Shown one piece after another: positions 1 through 6,960 of a stretch of 21,664 nucleotides of DNA. Both the position numbers and the translations under genes were made by a program. The notes below the pieces were generated by a model, which was not told where the DNA came from, searched no databases, and saw only the letters and a program-made list of their open reading frames with translations. The stretch is from an uncultured Bacteroidota bacterium (GTDB taxonomy: Bacteria > Bacteroidota > Bacteroidia > Chitinophagales > S012-47): NCBI GenBank assembly GCA_913062655.1, contig CAJXXO010000011.1, forward strand, positions 1-21,664, read 5' to 3'. Position 1 is the first letter of the stretch, and each line of letters starts with the position of its first letter.

Positions 1-2910
1 TATCGTCTTCCAGCGGGTGTCCAGGTAGGTCGGCAGGCCATCGGGGTAGGTCAGGGTGTCTACCTCTGCCGCGGCAAAGGTGTCGTCACCGCCCTGCTTG
101 CGCCACTGCACCATACACGGGTAGGTGGTGGCCTCCTCAAATACCGGCAGGTCGCCAAAGTCAATGATGTGGTCTATAGCCCACTGCTTCACGTAGTCGC
201 GCATGGCCTTGCCGTAGCCGGCCCGCATCCACTTGTTGGGAATAATGAAGGCAAACACGCCCCCGGTGCGCAGCAGTTGCATGGCCCGCTCTACAAAGTA
301 CACGTACAGGTCAGCCGTGCCTGCATAGGTGGTGTAGTGCTGCTGCAGGTGGGGCTTGAGTGCGCTCAGCTCCTCTTGCCGGATGTAGGGCGGGTTACCA
401 AGAATCACATCAAAGCCTACAAACTCACCCTCATCATTGAGCACTTCAGGAAACTCAAACCGCCACTCGAAGGCTTGCTGGTAGATCACATTTTGCTGTA
501 TGGCTTCTATCTGCTCTTCATAGCGGGCTATGTCTTTGGCCAGTTGCTCCACCTGCTGCTGGAAGACTTGCTTCTCCTTGTCCGTCATGTCAAACAGTTG
601 CCGCTGTGTGGTGAGTGTCACCATCTGGCCCTCGGCTTTTTTCAGCTTCATCACCAGTGGATCGTTGCGGGTGATTTCGCTACGGAAGTCGCCCTTGATG
701 GTGTTGGTAAGCGCCAGGAATTCACGTTTGTCATTCTTGTCGGTGGCTTCGCGGTAGCTCTGCACGGCCGCGCGGTAGCTGTCGATGGAAAACTTGCTCT
801 TCTTCAGCGCCTTCTTCAGGTCAGCCTCCAGGCCAAAGCGAGCCACCACCGAATTGCCCTGCTTGATGTTGATGTCGATATTGGGCAGCGTCTCCAACTG
901 TCCATCGGGCTTGTAGTAGGCGTGTTTCAGCAGCTCAATCCACAGGCGCAGGCGACAGATCTTGACCGAGTTATTGTTGATGTCCACCCCAAACAGGCAC
1001 TGCTCAATCAGGGTTTGCTTTTCGTGGAAGAGGGTTTCCTGCACCCGTTGGCTTTCCGGTAGTTTGGGCTTGTAGGTAAATAGCTCGCCTTCTTCATCGG
1101 TAACGATGAGTTCATCATTTTCTACCGTAAGGTGATAGTCGCGCAGGGTACGGCCTGTGTTGTCTTGCAGGATATTGAGGTCACTTTTGATGGCCAGCAA
1201 GGTATTCAGCGCAGACACCAGAAAGTGACCGGAGCCCACTGCCGGATCGCAAATGCGCACCTGATTGACCAGGGCATTGGCGCGTGCTTTGTCTACCTCC
1301 CGGCCAATGACATCATATACGTCATCGAGGGAATGCAGCTTTGGCTGGTCCGCATAGAGGTGGCGGTTGAACTGCTCCACCACAGCCGTGGAGATCGCCT
1401 GCCGGCACATGTACTCGGTAACAAAACCGGGTGTAAAGTAAGAGCCATCCTGGTAGCCGTTGATCTTTTCAAAGATGAGGCCCAGCACTGCGGCATTGAT
1501 CAGGGTTTTGTTGTCGGTCTTTACCTCTTCGCCACTTTCGCTGGCAAAGTCGTAGGCTTCCAGGAAGTTGAGCAGGTAGTGCAGGGTCGTTTGCGCTCCT
1601 GTCAGTCGTTTGCCGTTGGCATCTTTGAGCACCGTTTTGCTGTATAGTGGCATCGAAAGTCCATCCTGCAAACCGGAGACAAAGATGGCCTCCTGCTCCA
1701 GGTCGGTCGGATCAAACAAGGCGCTGTTGAGATACGGTACATGTGCGAAGGCGGCCACTGTAGACGGCCTTTCGTCAGGTTGGCGCGCCAGCACGCTGAA
1801 ATAGAGTCGATCCAGTTCATCATAGTCGGCCAGCTTATCTGGCTGTAGGAAGGTGAACTGCCGATCGTTGCCTTGATAGCGCACCAGTTGGGCCTCAAGC
1901 AGCTTCATAAAAAGGATCCGGTTGACCCAGGTGATAACCAGCTCCAGGGCTACCTGAAAGAGTTGTTCGTCACTGGTATCACCATATTGGGATCGATTGG
2001 GGATACGACTCAGTTTGTCGTGCGAGTCGAGCATGTAGATGGTATTCTCAATCAGCGACCCTTCATGGCGTTCGCTTTTGGGCTTACGGGCAATTAGTTT
2101 TTTGCCCTTCTCTTTCACCTCCTTGAGCCCGAGAATATGCAGCAACTCATTGTAGAAGTCTTTATTCAGCGAGTTGCTATCGTTGGCAAAGGGAAGCTTG
2201 AGCAGGTGCTGTGGCGAGAAAAGCTTGTAGAGGGTGACCAGTTTTTTGCCTTTTTCGGCCAAGGGGTCTGCCATGTGCTTTTCGTAGTGCCGCAGATCGA
2301 GCCAGGTATAGTCCAGTTCCGGCAGAGCCACCTCAATAGCCGGCTGCGCGATCGACTGGTAGAAAAAGTCGGTGGTGGTGCCGGAGCTTCTCTTTTGGGC
2401 AAATTCGCGGTATTGTTTCACCAGCTTTTTATCGCTGGCAAACAGCTTTTCAAACAAAGTGGCATCAAAGATGAACCACTCATACACATTGGTGATGACC
2501 AAATGCTTCAGGGAGGTGTTGCCATGCTCAAACCGCTCTCTGAAAAAGTACAGCAGCAGTTCCTGTAGCGCCTTTCGATTAAGTTGCTGTGTGGTGAGCA
2601 TCTCCGTGGTGTTGGTGGGGCTTTTCACTTCCAGGAGTACCCCAACAGTTGAGGAGGCTTTCTTGTCGTTATGAATTACCAGATCAGCATAACCCTTCGT
2701 ATTGATGTAAAAGTCAGGGCTGAAGCCAGACGCTTGCAGCGCGCGGGCCATGATGTTTTTGTGAAACTCCTCGCTCTCGCCCGGATTCACTTGTTGCAGC
2801 ACGGAGTGCCATTGCCGGGCAAAGTCCAGTATGTCCTGCTGAAAGGGGACTTGCTTGAGGAAGGCTTTATTGAGCGCTTTTCGCGGTGTGGTGTAGGTGC
2901 TGGTCGACAT
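1..2910 (-). CDS. Type IIG (Eco57I-like) restriction enzyme/adenine methyltransferase, N-terminal 970 residues
   Basis: One open frame without a stop runs from an ATG at 2910-2908 to the left edge, so the C-terminus is missing. Seen: near residues 76-96 a PD-(D/E)xK-like nuclease pattern, D76 followed by LLEVKSP with E94 and K96. A SAM-binding motif I, DPAVGSGHF, is at about 555-563, and the catalytic motif IV, NPPY, at 839-842 (followed by IRQEEL). Between the two motifs lies a long charged, probably helical insert. This order (nuclease, helical region, N6-adenine methylase, then a target-recognition domain expected beyond the edge) is that of single-chain type IIG enzymes, which cut and methylate DNA with one polypeptide. 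PglX of BREX also has an Eco57I-type methylase, but the nuclease-like N-terminus here favours type IIG. It is divergent from arsR. The recognition site cannot be predicted without the C-terminus. Confidence 0.88.
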   Translation of the reverse strand, partial: MSTSTYTTPRKALNKAFLKQVPFQQDILDFARQWHSVLQQVNPGESEEFHKNIMARALQASGFSPDFYINTKGYADLVIHNDKKASSTVGVLLEVKSPTNTTEMLTTQQLNRKALQELLLYFFRERFEHGNTSLKHLVITNVYEWFIFDATLFEKLFASDKKLVKQYREFAQKRSSGTTTDFFYQSIAQPAIEVALPELDYTWLDLRHYEKHMADPLAEKGKKLVTLYKLFSPQHLLKLPFANDSNSLNKDFYNELLHILGLKEVKEKGKKLIARKPKSERHEGSLIENTIYMLDSHDKLSRIPNRSQYGDTSDEQLFQVALELVITWVNRILFMKLLEAQLVRYQGNDRQFTFLQPDKLADYDELDRLYFSVLARQPDERPSTVAAFAHVPYLNSALFDPTDLEQEAIFVSGLQDGLSMPLYSKTVLKDANGKRLTGAQTTLHYLLNFLEAYDFASESGEEVKTDNKTLINAAVLGLIFEKINGYQDGSYFTPGFVTEYMCRQAISTAVVEQFNRHLYADQPKLHSLDDVYDVIGREVDKARANALVNQVRICDPAVGSGHFLVSALNTLLAIKSDLNILQDNTGRTLRDYHLTVENDELIVTDEEGELFTYKPKLPESQRVQETLFHEKQTLIEQCLFGVDINNNSVKICRLRLWIELLKHAYYKPDGQLETLPNIDINIKQGNSVVARFGLEADLKKALKKSKFSIDSYRAAVQSYREATDKNDKREFLALTNTIKGDFRSEITRNDPLVMKLKKAEGQMVTLTTQRQLFDMTDKEKQVFQQQVEQLAKDIARYEEQIEAIQQNVIYQQAFEWRFEFPEVLNDEGEFVGFDVILGNPPYIRQEELSALKPHLQQHYTTYAGTADLYVYFVERAMQLLRTGGVFAFIIPNKWMRAGYGKAMRDYVKQWAIDHIIDFGDLPVFEEATTYPCMVQWRKQGGDDTFAAAEVDTLTYPDGLPTYLDTRWKTI

Positions 2911-3011
2911 CGTATTAAAATTACGATATCTGTATTACTCTACATTTTGGTTTTATCCCTGTCTGTGCACAACTCAAAAACCGTTAATTCCACCTTTACA
3001 CCCCACATTTA

Positions 3012-3043
3012 TTTGCACAAATGAACATCTGTTCATATTTTTG
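3012..3043 (+). promoter_or_regulatory. arsR promoter with embedded palindromic operator
   Basis: A -33 element TTTG (3012-3015) and a -7 element TATTTTTG (3036-3043, a full match to the Bacteroidota TAnnTTTG consensus) are separated by 20 bp, the usual spacing. Between them lies the perfect palindrome ATGAACA-TC-TGTTCAT (3021-3036), touching the -7 box. ArsR-family repressors typically bind such imperfect or perfect 12-2-12-like dyads and block RNA polymerase, so autoregulation of the next gene is inferred. The ATG at 3048 begins only 4 bp after the -7 box. Confidence 0.75.
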
Positions 3044-3047
3044 CGTC

Positions 3048-3371
3048 ATGGATGTGAAAACAATCGACAACATTCGGCCGTCTCTGGACCCCGAAAAGAT
3101 CGCCAAGATCGCGGAAGTATTGAAGACTATCGCCCACCCGGTACGTCTCTCCATTATCGAAGTGCTGGATGAGCGCGATACCATGACGGTGAGCGAACTG
3201 CAAGAACACCTGGGGATTGAGCAATCCCTGCTGTCGCACCACCTCACCAAAATGAAAGACCGCAGTATTCTGAATGGAAAACGCGAAGGCAAAAATATTT
3301 TCTATACCCTGGCCGACAACACCCTCACTAAGGTGTTTGACTGCATGGGGAATTGTGACCTTATCAAATAA
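3048..3371 (+). CDS. ArsR/SmtB-family winged-helix repressor
   Basis: 107 residues. The helix-turn-helix reads as VSELQEHLGIEQSLLSHHLT, followed by the wing region GKREGKNIFYTL; the N-terminal helix carries TIAHPVRLSIIEVL. These are standard ArsR features. The frame can be extended to an ATG at 3021, but that ATG lies inside the palindromic operator and upstream of the -7 box, so 3048 is chosen. The only cysteines in the short form are C99 and C103, in a C-terminal DCMGNC motif. The SqrR/BigR-type persulfide sensor cysteine in the second helix is absent. Given the sulfur genes downstream, it probably senses a reactive sulfur species or a thiophilic metal through this CxxxC pair; that is inference. 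The gene has its own operator and overlaps a terminator at its 3' end. Confidence 0.9.
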   Translation: MDVKTIDNIRPSLDPEKIAKIAEVLKTIAHPVRLSIIEVLDERDTMTVSELQEHLGIEQSLLSHHLTKMKDRSILNGKREGKNIFYTLADNTLTKVFDCMGNCDLIK

Positions 3372-3384
3372 GGTCCTTTTTTTT
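3357..3384 (+). terminator. Intrinsic terminator overlapping the arsR stop codon
   Basis: Stem GACCTTAT (3357-3364), 3-nt loop CAA, and ATAAGGTC (3368-3375), then one C and eight T residues (3377-3384). The arsR stop TAA (3369-3371) lies inside the right arm, so translation to the end of arsR would disrupt the hairpin. It separates arsR from the TSUP gene and implies either read-through or a second promoter. Confidence 0.85.
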
Positions 3385-3395
3385 ATTCCTTTTAC

Positions 3396-3411
3396 ATGAA
3401 AATATGATCAT
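3396..3411 (+). promoter_or_regulatory. Second, degenerate copy of the ArsR operator
   Basis: The 16-bp stretch ATGAAAATATGATCAT matches the perfect arsR palindrome (3021-3036) at 13 of 16 positions, keeping the outer ATGA...TCAT arms and the same length. It lies 20 bp upstream of the TSUP start codon and after the arsR terminator, where a repressor-controlled promoter for the rest of the locus is expected. No convincing -33/-7 pair was found around it, so the site is a candidate only. Confidence 0.5.
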
Positions 3412-3430
3412 CTATTAAAGCTCAGATAAC

Positions 3431-4234
3431 ATGGAGTGGATTGAAATTGTAGGGTATGCTTTATCACTGTTGATCGGCATTTCGCTGGGCCTGATTGGAG
3501 GGGGAGGCTCTATCCTCACCGTTCCTATTCTCGTGTATGTATTGAGTATTGATCCGGTACTGGCTACCGCCTACTCTCTCTTCATTGTGGGAGGTACCGC
3601 GTTGGTCGGCTCGTTTGACTTTATGCGAAAGCAACTCCTCAGCTACAAAACGGCTGTTGTCTTTGGCATTCCTTCGATCCTTGCCGTTTACCTGACACGC
3701 GCCTACATCGTACCGGCCATACCGGAGGAGATTTTTGTCATTGGTTCGCTGGTGGTTACGAAGGATCTTGCCATCATGGTGTTTTTCGCCATTGTGATGT
3801 TGCTGGCCTCGTATTCCATGATCAAAGGCCGCAAAAGCAATGGGGATGGAGATGAGTCGCAGGTGAAGTTCAATTACCCGATGATTCTGCTCGAAGGCGC
3901 TGTGGTGGGTACAGTAACCGGACTGGTAGGCGCTGGCGGAGGCTTCCTGATCATTCCGGCTCTGGTACTATTGGCAAAACTGCCGATGAAGCTGGCCGTA
4001 GGTACTTCCCTGTTGATCATTGCCGCGAAGTCGCTACTCGGCTTTCTGGGTGATGTGGGGCAGCAGGAGATCGATTGGGTCTTTCTGGCCATCTTCACTG
4101 CCATCGCTATCGTAGGTATTTTTCTCGGCAGCTACCTGAGCAACTTTATAGATGGCAAACACCTGAAGAAAGGATTCGGCTGGTTCGTACTGATCATGGC
4201 CGTTTACATAATGATAAAAGAGTTAGCATTTTAA
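3431..4234 (+). CDS. TSUP (TauE/SafE) family sulfite/organosulfonate exporter-like permease
   Basis: 267 residues, almost entirely hydrophobic, about eight membrane segments. Two internally related glycine-rich motifs mark the family's inverted halves: LIGGGGSILTVP (about residues 21-32) and GLVGAGGGFLIIP (about 162-174). A polar linker (GRKSNGDGDESQVKF) separates the halves. TSUP proteins move sulfite, sulfonates, thiosulfate or related anions across the inner membrane. It is the first gene after the second operator copy and lies 24 bp upstream of the MBL-rhodanese gene, consistent with co-transcription. The exact substrate cannot be read from the sequence; a sulfur oxyanion is likely from context. 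Confidence 0.88.
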   Translation: MEWIEIVGYALSLLIGISLGLIGGGGSILTVPILVYVLSIDPVLATAYSLFIVGGTALVGSFDFMRKQLLSYKTAVVFGIPSILAVYLTRAYIVPAIPEEIFVIGSLVVTKDLAIMVFFAIVMLLASYSMIKGRKSNGDGDESQVKFNYPMILLEGAVVGTVTGLVGAGGGFLIIPALVLLAKLPMKLAVGTSLLIIAAKSLLGFLGDVGQQEIDWVFLAIFTAIAIVGIFLGSYLSNFIDGKHLKKGFGWFVLIMAVYIMIKELAF

Positions 4235-4258
4235 CAAACCCGAAAAATTGATAGCGTT

Positions 4259-5674
4259 ATGTACGTAGAACAATTGTATACCAACTGCCTGGCCGAAGCG
4301 GCCTACTACATCGAAAGTAATGGCGAAGCGGCCATTATCGATCCACTGCGCGAAACCGAACCATACACTGAATTGGCGAAGGAACGGGGTGCGCAGATCA
4401 AGTACATCTTCGAAACCCACTTCCATGCCGACTTTGTATCGGGCCACATCGACCTGAGCAAAAAGACCGGTGCCCCCATCGTATTTGGACCCAACGCCCA
4501 TCCGGCCTTCGATGCCCATATTGCAGAGGATGGCGAGACCTTCCACATCGGTGATGTCATCATCAAGACCCTGCACACGCCCGGTCATACCATGGAATCA
4601 ACCACCTGGCTGCTGATCGATGAGCAAGGCAAAGAGCAAGCCATTTTTACGGGTGATACCTTATTCATTGGCGATGTGGGCCGCCCCGACCTGGCGGTGA
4701 AGACGGACCTGAGCCGCGAAGACCTGGCCGCCCACTTATTTGATAGCCTCCACAACAAGATTTTGACGCTGGCCGATGACGTAACCGTCTACCCGGGCCA
4801 CGGTGCCGGCTCCGCTTGTGGTAAAAACATGAGTGAAGAGACTACCGATACCCTGGGCAACCAGAAAGCGACCAACTACGCGCTCAAAGAAATGAGCAAG
4901 GCGGACTTTGTCGCCAAGATAACCGAAGGCCTGACCCCGCCACCGCAATATTTTCCCAAAAATGCAGTCCTCAACAAAACCGGCTATGAGTCGATCGACA
5001 ATGTGATGGAAAGAGGCCTGAAGCCATTGGATGCAAAAGCCTTTGATGTGGCGGTAGAACAGGGCGCTACTATTCTCGACACCCGCGACTTCAAAGAATA
5101 CCGCGAAGGCTTCATACCCGGCTCCATGAATATCAGCCTCGATGGCATGTTTGCCGTATGGGTAGGTACCCTTATTGAAGACTTGCAACAACCTATCGTG
5201 GTAGTGGCCCCCGAAGATCGTACCGAAGAGACGGTGCTGCGTCTGGCGCGGGTCGGCTACGACAATGTGGTCGGCTACCTGCAAGGAGGCGTAGAAGCCT
5301 TCCGGGCAGCCAGCCGCAATCTGGAGAAAATGGATTGGGTGGAAGCCAGCCAACTCAAAGATTGGCAGGATAAAGGCTACCAGATACTGGATGTACGTAA
5401 GCCGGGCGAATTCGAATCGCAGCACATCGAGGGCGCTATCAACTATCCGCTGGATTACATCAACAATCCTGATATACAGCTCGACAAAGATGGCAAGTAC
5501 CTGGTGCATTGCAAGACCGGCTACCGTGCTGTAGCGGCTATGTCGCTGCTGCTCCAACAAGGCTTTACCCACGTGGTAGATGTTGACGGAGGCTTCGAAG
5601 CCGTGCTGGCAGAAGATATCCTGCCGGTAACCGAATATGTATGTCCGACTTCGCAAGCAGCCGAGTCCGTATAA
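4259..5674 (+). CDS. CstB-like MBL-fold persulfide dioxygenase with two rhodanese domains
   Basis: 471 residues. Residues 1 to about 245 form a metallo-beta-lactamase fold: THFHADF with H54, H56 and D58, H63, TPGH (H110), TGDTLF (D133) and YPGH (H181). H54, H110 and D133 align with the mononuclear-iron ligands of ETHE1-type persulfide dioxygenases. The HADFVSGH form and the SACGK loop (C187) match the CstB branch as I know it. The first rhodanese domain (about 255-350) has VVAPEDR where the catalytic loop should be and no cysteine, so it is probably inactive. The second (about 362-458) keeps an active loop HCKTGYR with C418. In CstB this layout oxidises persulfides to thiosulfate. A cytoplasmic role is inferred, since there is no signal peptide. 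It lies between two sulfur-anion permease genes. Confidence 0.9.
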   Translation: MYVEQLYTNCLAEAAYYIESNGEAAIIDPLRETEPYTELAKERGAQIKYIFETHFHADFVSGHIDLSKKTGAPIVFGPNAHPAFDAHIAEDGETFHIGDVIIKTLHTPGHTMESTTWLLIDEQGKEQAIFTGDTLFIGDVGRPDLAVKTDLSREDLAAHLFDSLHNKILTLADDVTVYPGHGAGSACGKNMSEETTDTLGNQKATNYALKEMSKADFVAKITEGLTPPPQYFPKNAVLNKTGYESIDNVMERGLKPLDAKAFDVAVEQGATILDTRDFKEYREGFIPGSMNISLDGMFAVWVGTLIEDLQQPIVVVAPEDRTEETVLRLARVGYDNVVGYLQGGVEAFRAASRNLEKMDWVEASQLKDWQDKGYQILDVRKPGEFESQHIEGAINYPLDYINNPDIQLDKDGKYLVHCKTGYRAVAAMSLLLQQGFTHVVDVDGGFEAVLAEDILPVTEYVCPTSQAAESV

Positions 5675-5756
5675 GGGACCTGATGCGGACTGTGATACAA
5701 GTCATATACTACGACCCTAATACACCTTTTCTTTGACATGAACTAAAACAACACCT

Positions 5757-6329
5757 ATGATTGAATTCTTGTCGCAGCCGTGGCCCTGGTATGTAGCCGG
5801 CCCGGCCATCGCACTCGTGATGTTCTTGCTATTGTGGTTTGGTGGAGAATTTGGCGTGTCAGCCTCTTTGCGCAGCGGCCTCTGTATGATGGGAGCAGGT
5901 AAAAAGTGCGAATTCTTCGATTTCGATTGGCGCAGAGATATCTGGAATATTCTCTTCGTGCTGGGCGTAGTGATAGGTGGCTTTATCGCCTTTCAGTTTT
6001 TGATGCAACACCAGGCCGTTGACATCAATCCCGCTACCGTGCAGCATCTTAACGACCTGGGCGTGGAGTCTCCGCCAGATGACGGCACCTTGGTGCCTAC
6101 CTCCATCTTTTCCTGGGAAGGCTTCCTGAGTGTGAAAGGGATCATCCTCATCGCCTTAGGTGGCTTTTTTGTAGGCTTCGGCTCCCGCTATGCCGGGGGG
6201 TGTACCTCAGGACACGCCATCAGTGGTTTGTCCAACCTGCAGCTACCCTCTTTGATTGCCGTTATCGGCTTCTTCATTGGCGGTCTGCTTATGTCCTGGC
6301 TCATTCTTCCATTCATCCTACAACTCTAG
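5757..6329 (+). CDS. YeeE/YedE-family thiosulfate/persulfide transporter, first half
   Basis: 190 residues with about four or five membrane segments. Conserved-looking cysteines are C43 (GLCMMGAG), C51 and C149 in the family signature GGCTSGHAISG (147-157). In the characterised TsuA transporter, cysteines along the pore relay thiosulfate by contacts with its sulfur; C149 sits in the equivalent signature. This protein is about half the size of a full-length YeeE protein, and the next gene supplies the other half. The start ATG is 82 bp after the MBL-rhodanese stop, with no obvious promoter or terminator in the gap, so it likely belongs to the same transcription unit. Confidence 0.87.
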   Translation: MIEFLSQPWPWYVAGPAIALVMFLLLWFGGEFGVSASLRSGLCMMGAGKKCEFFDFDWRRDIWNILFVLGVVIGGFIAFQFLMQHQAVDINPATVQHLNDLGVESPPDDGTLVPTSIFSWEGFLSVKGIILIALGGFFVGFGSRYAGGCTSGHAISGLSNLQLPSLIAVIGFFIGGLLMSWLILPFILQL

Positions 6330-6333
6330 TTCC

Positions 6334-6747
6334 ATGAAATATCTCAAGTTTATTCTACTCGGTATCTTATTTGGCATTGTCGCCACCAAGTCAGAGATCA
6401 TTTCCTGGTATCGGATACAGGAGATGTTCCGCTTTGAGTCGTTTCACATGTATGGTGTTATCGGCTCGGCCGTGGTGCTGGGCGTCATCATTGTGGCGCT
6501 GATCAAGCAGTACAAGCTGAAAAACATCCAGGGTGATGTCATTCAGTTTAACCCCAAGGCTATGAGCGTACCCCGCTACCTCATCGGGGGTACTATATTT
6601 GGACTCGGTTGGGCGATGACGGGTGCCTGTCCAGGCCCCATGTTTACCCTGGTAGGTAATGGTGTGCTCGTCATGTTGGTAGCTGTAGCCTTTGCCCTAC
6701 TGGGCACCTACGTGTATGGCCTGCTACGTGACAAGCTACCCCACTAA
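6334..6747 (+). CDS. DUF6691/YeeE-like transporter, second half
   Basis: 137 residues, with membrane segments at about 4-18, 40-57, 84-98 and 106-130. The signature MTGACPGP (95-102) places C99 in the counterpart of the partner's GGCTSGH motif. The frame is open 26 codons further upstream but would then overlap the preceding gene; the ATG at 6334, 4 bp after the previous stop, is the natural start. Paired small YeeE and DUF6691 proteins are widespread in Bacteroidota and Proteobacteria, and together resemble one full-length YeeE transporter. They probably form a heteromeric pore for thiosulfate, persulfide or a similar species. Last gene of the sulfur locus; a terminator begins 20 bp downstream. 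Confidence 0.85.
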   Translation: MKYLKFILLGILFGIVATKSEIISWYRIQEMFRFESFHMYGVIGSAVVLGVIIVALIKQYKLKNIQGDVIQFNPKAMSVPRYLIGGTIFGLGWAMTGACPGPMFTLVGNGVLVMLVAVAFALLGTYVYGLLRDKLPH

Positions 6748-6767
6748 ACGATACGTTTATTTGGTTC

Positions 6768-6804
6768 AAAAAAAGGCCTGTTCTTCTCGACAGGTCTTTT
6801 TTTT
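6768..6804. terminator. Strong bidirectional intrinsic terminator
   Basis: Seven A residues (6768-6774), stem GGCCTGT (6775-6781), 8-nt loop, ACAGGTC (6790-6796, one G-T pair), and eight T residues (6797-6804). The flanking A and T tracts make it usable on both strands. It ends the sulfur locus on the + strand and can stop transcription from the kbl-GNAT unit on the - strand. Confidence 0.88.
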
Positions 6805-6810
6805 AGTATT

Positions 6811-6960
6811 TGGTGGGCGGCCCATCGGGCCATCCGCTGCTAGTCCTCGGCTGCCGGCAGGGCTTACCGGCACTGCGGGGGCTTCCTCCGGTCGCCTCCT
6901 CGTAGCACGGTCGCCTGCTGCGCCAGCCTGTGGGCTATCCGCTACTGTCCCGGCCGCAGC
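6811..6960. repeat. GC-rich repeat-like intergenic element
   Basis: About 150 bp of visibly GC-rich, apparently noncoding DNA between the terminator and the GNAT stop codon. It carries an imperfect direct repeat at its two ends (6827-6854 and 6932-6957, sharing GGGCYATCCGCTRCT), a second direct repeat CGGTCGCCT (6889 and 6908), a hairpin GGCCC-ATC-GGGCC (6819-6831) and a 10-bp palindrome CTGCCGGCAG (6851-6860). The base composition differs from the flanking genes. It recalls GC-rich repeats I know from between genes in Bacteroidota genomes, but copy number cannot be tested here. Confidence 0.5.

Noticed and set aside
169..2568. Several long open frames on the + strand (up to 297 codons)
   Set aside because: They lie antisense to the continuous restriction-methylation frame on the - strand, which carries the recognisable motifs; the + frames have no family features.
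3021..3047. Nine-residue N-terminal extension of the ArsR protein, adding two cysteines
   Set aside because: The upstream ATG is inside the operator palindrome and before the -7 box, so it would not be transcribed from that promoter.
4736..5656. 306-codon open frame on the - strand
   Set aside because: Antisense shadow of the MBL-rhodanese gene, whose active-site motifs are all on the + strand.
5664..5691. Hairpin AGTCCG...CGGACT after the MBL-rhodanese gene, as a terminator
   Set aside because: 16-nt loop and no T run; unlikely to end transcription within the operon.
5738..5743. ATGAAC half-site before the YeeE gene, as a third ArsR operator
   Set aside because: No matching second arm (TCAT) at the right distance; a 6-bp match is expected by chance.
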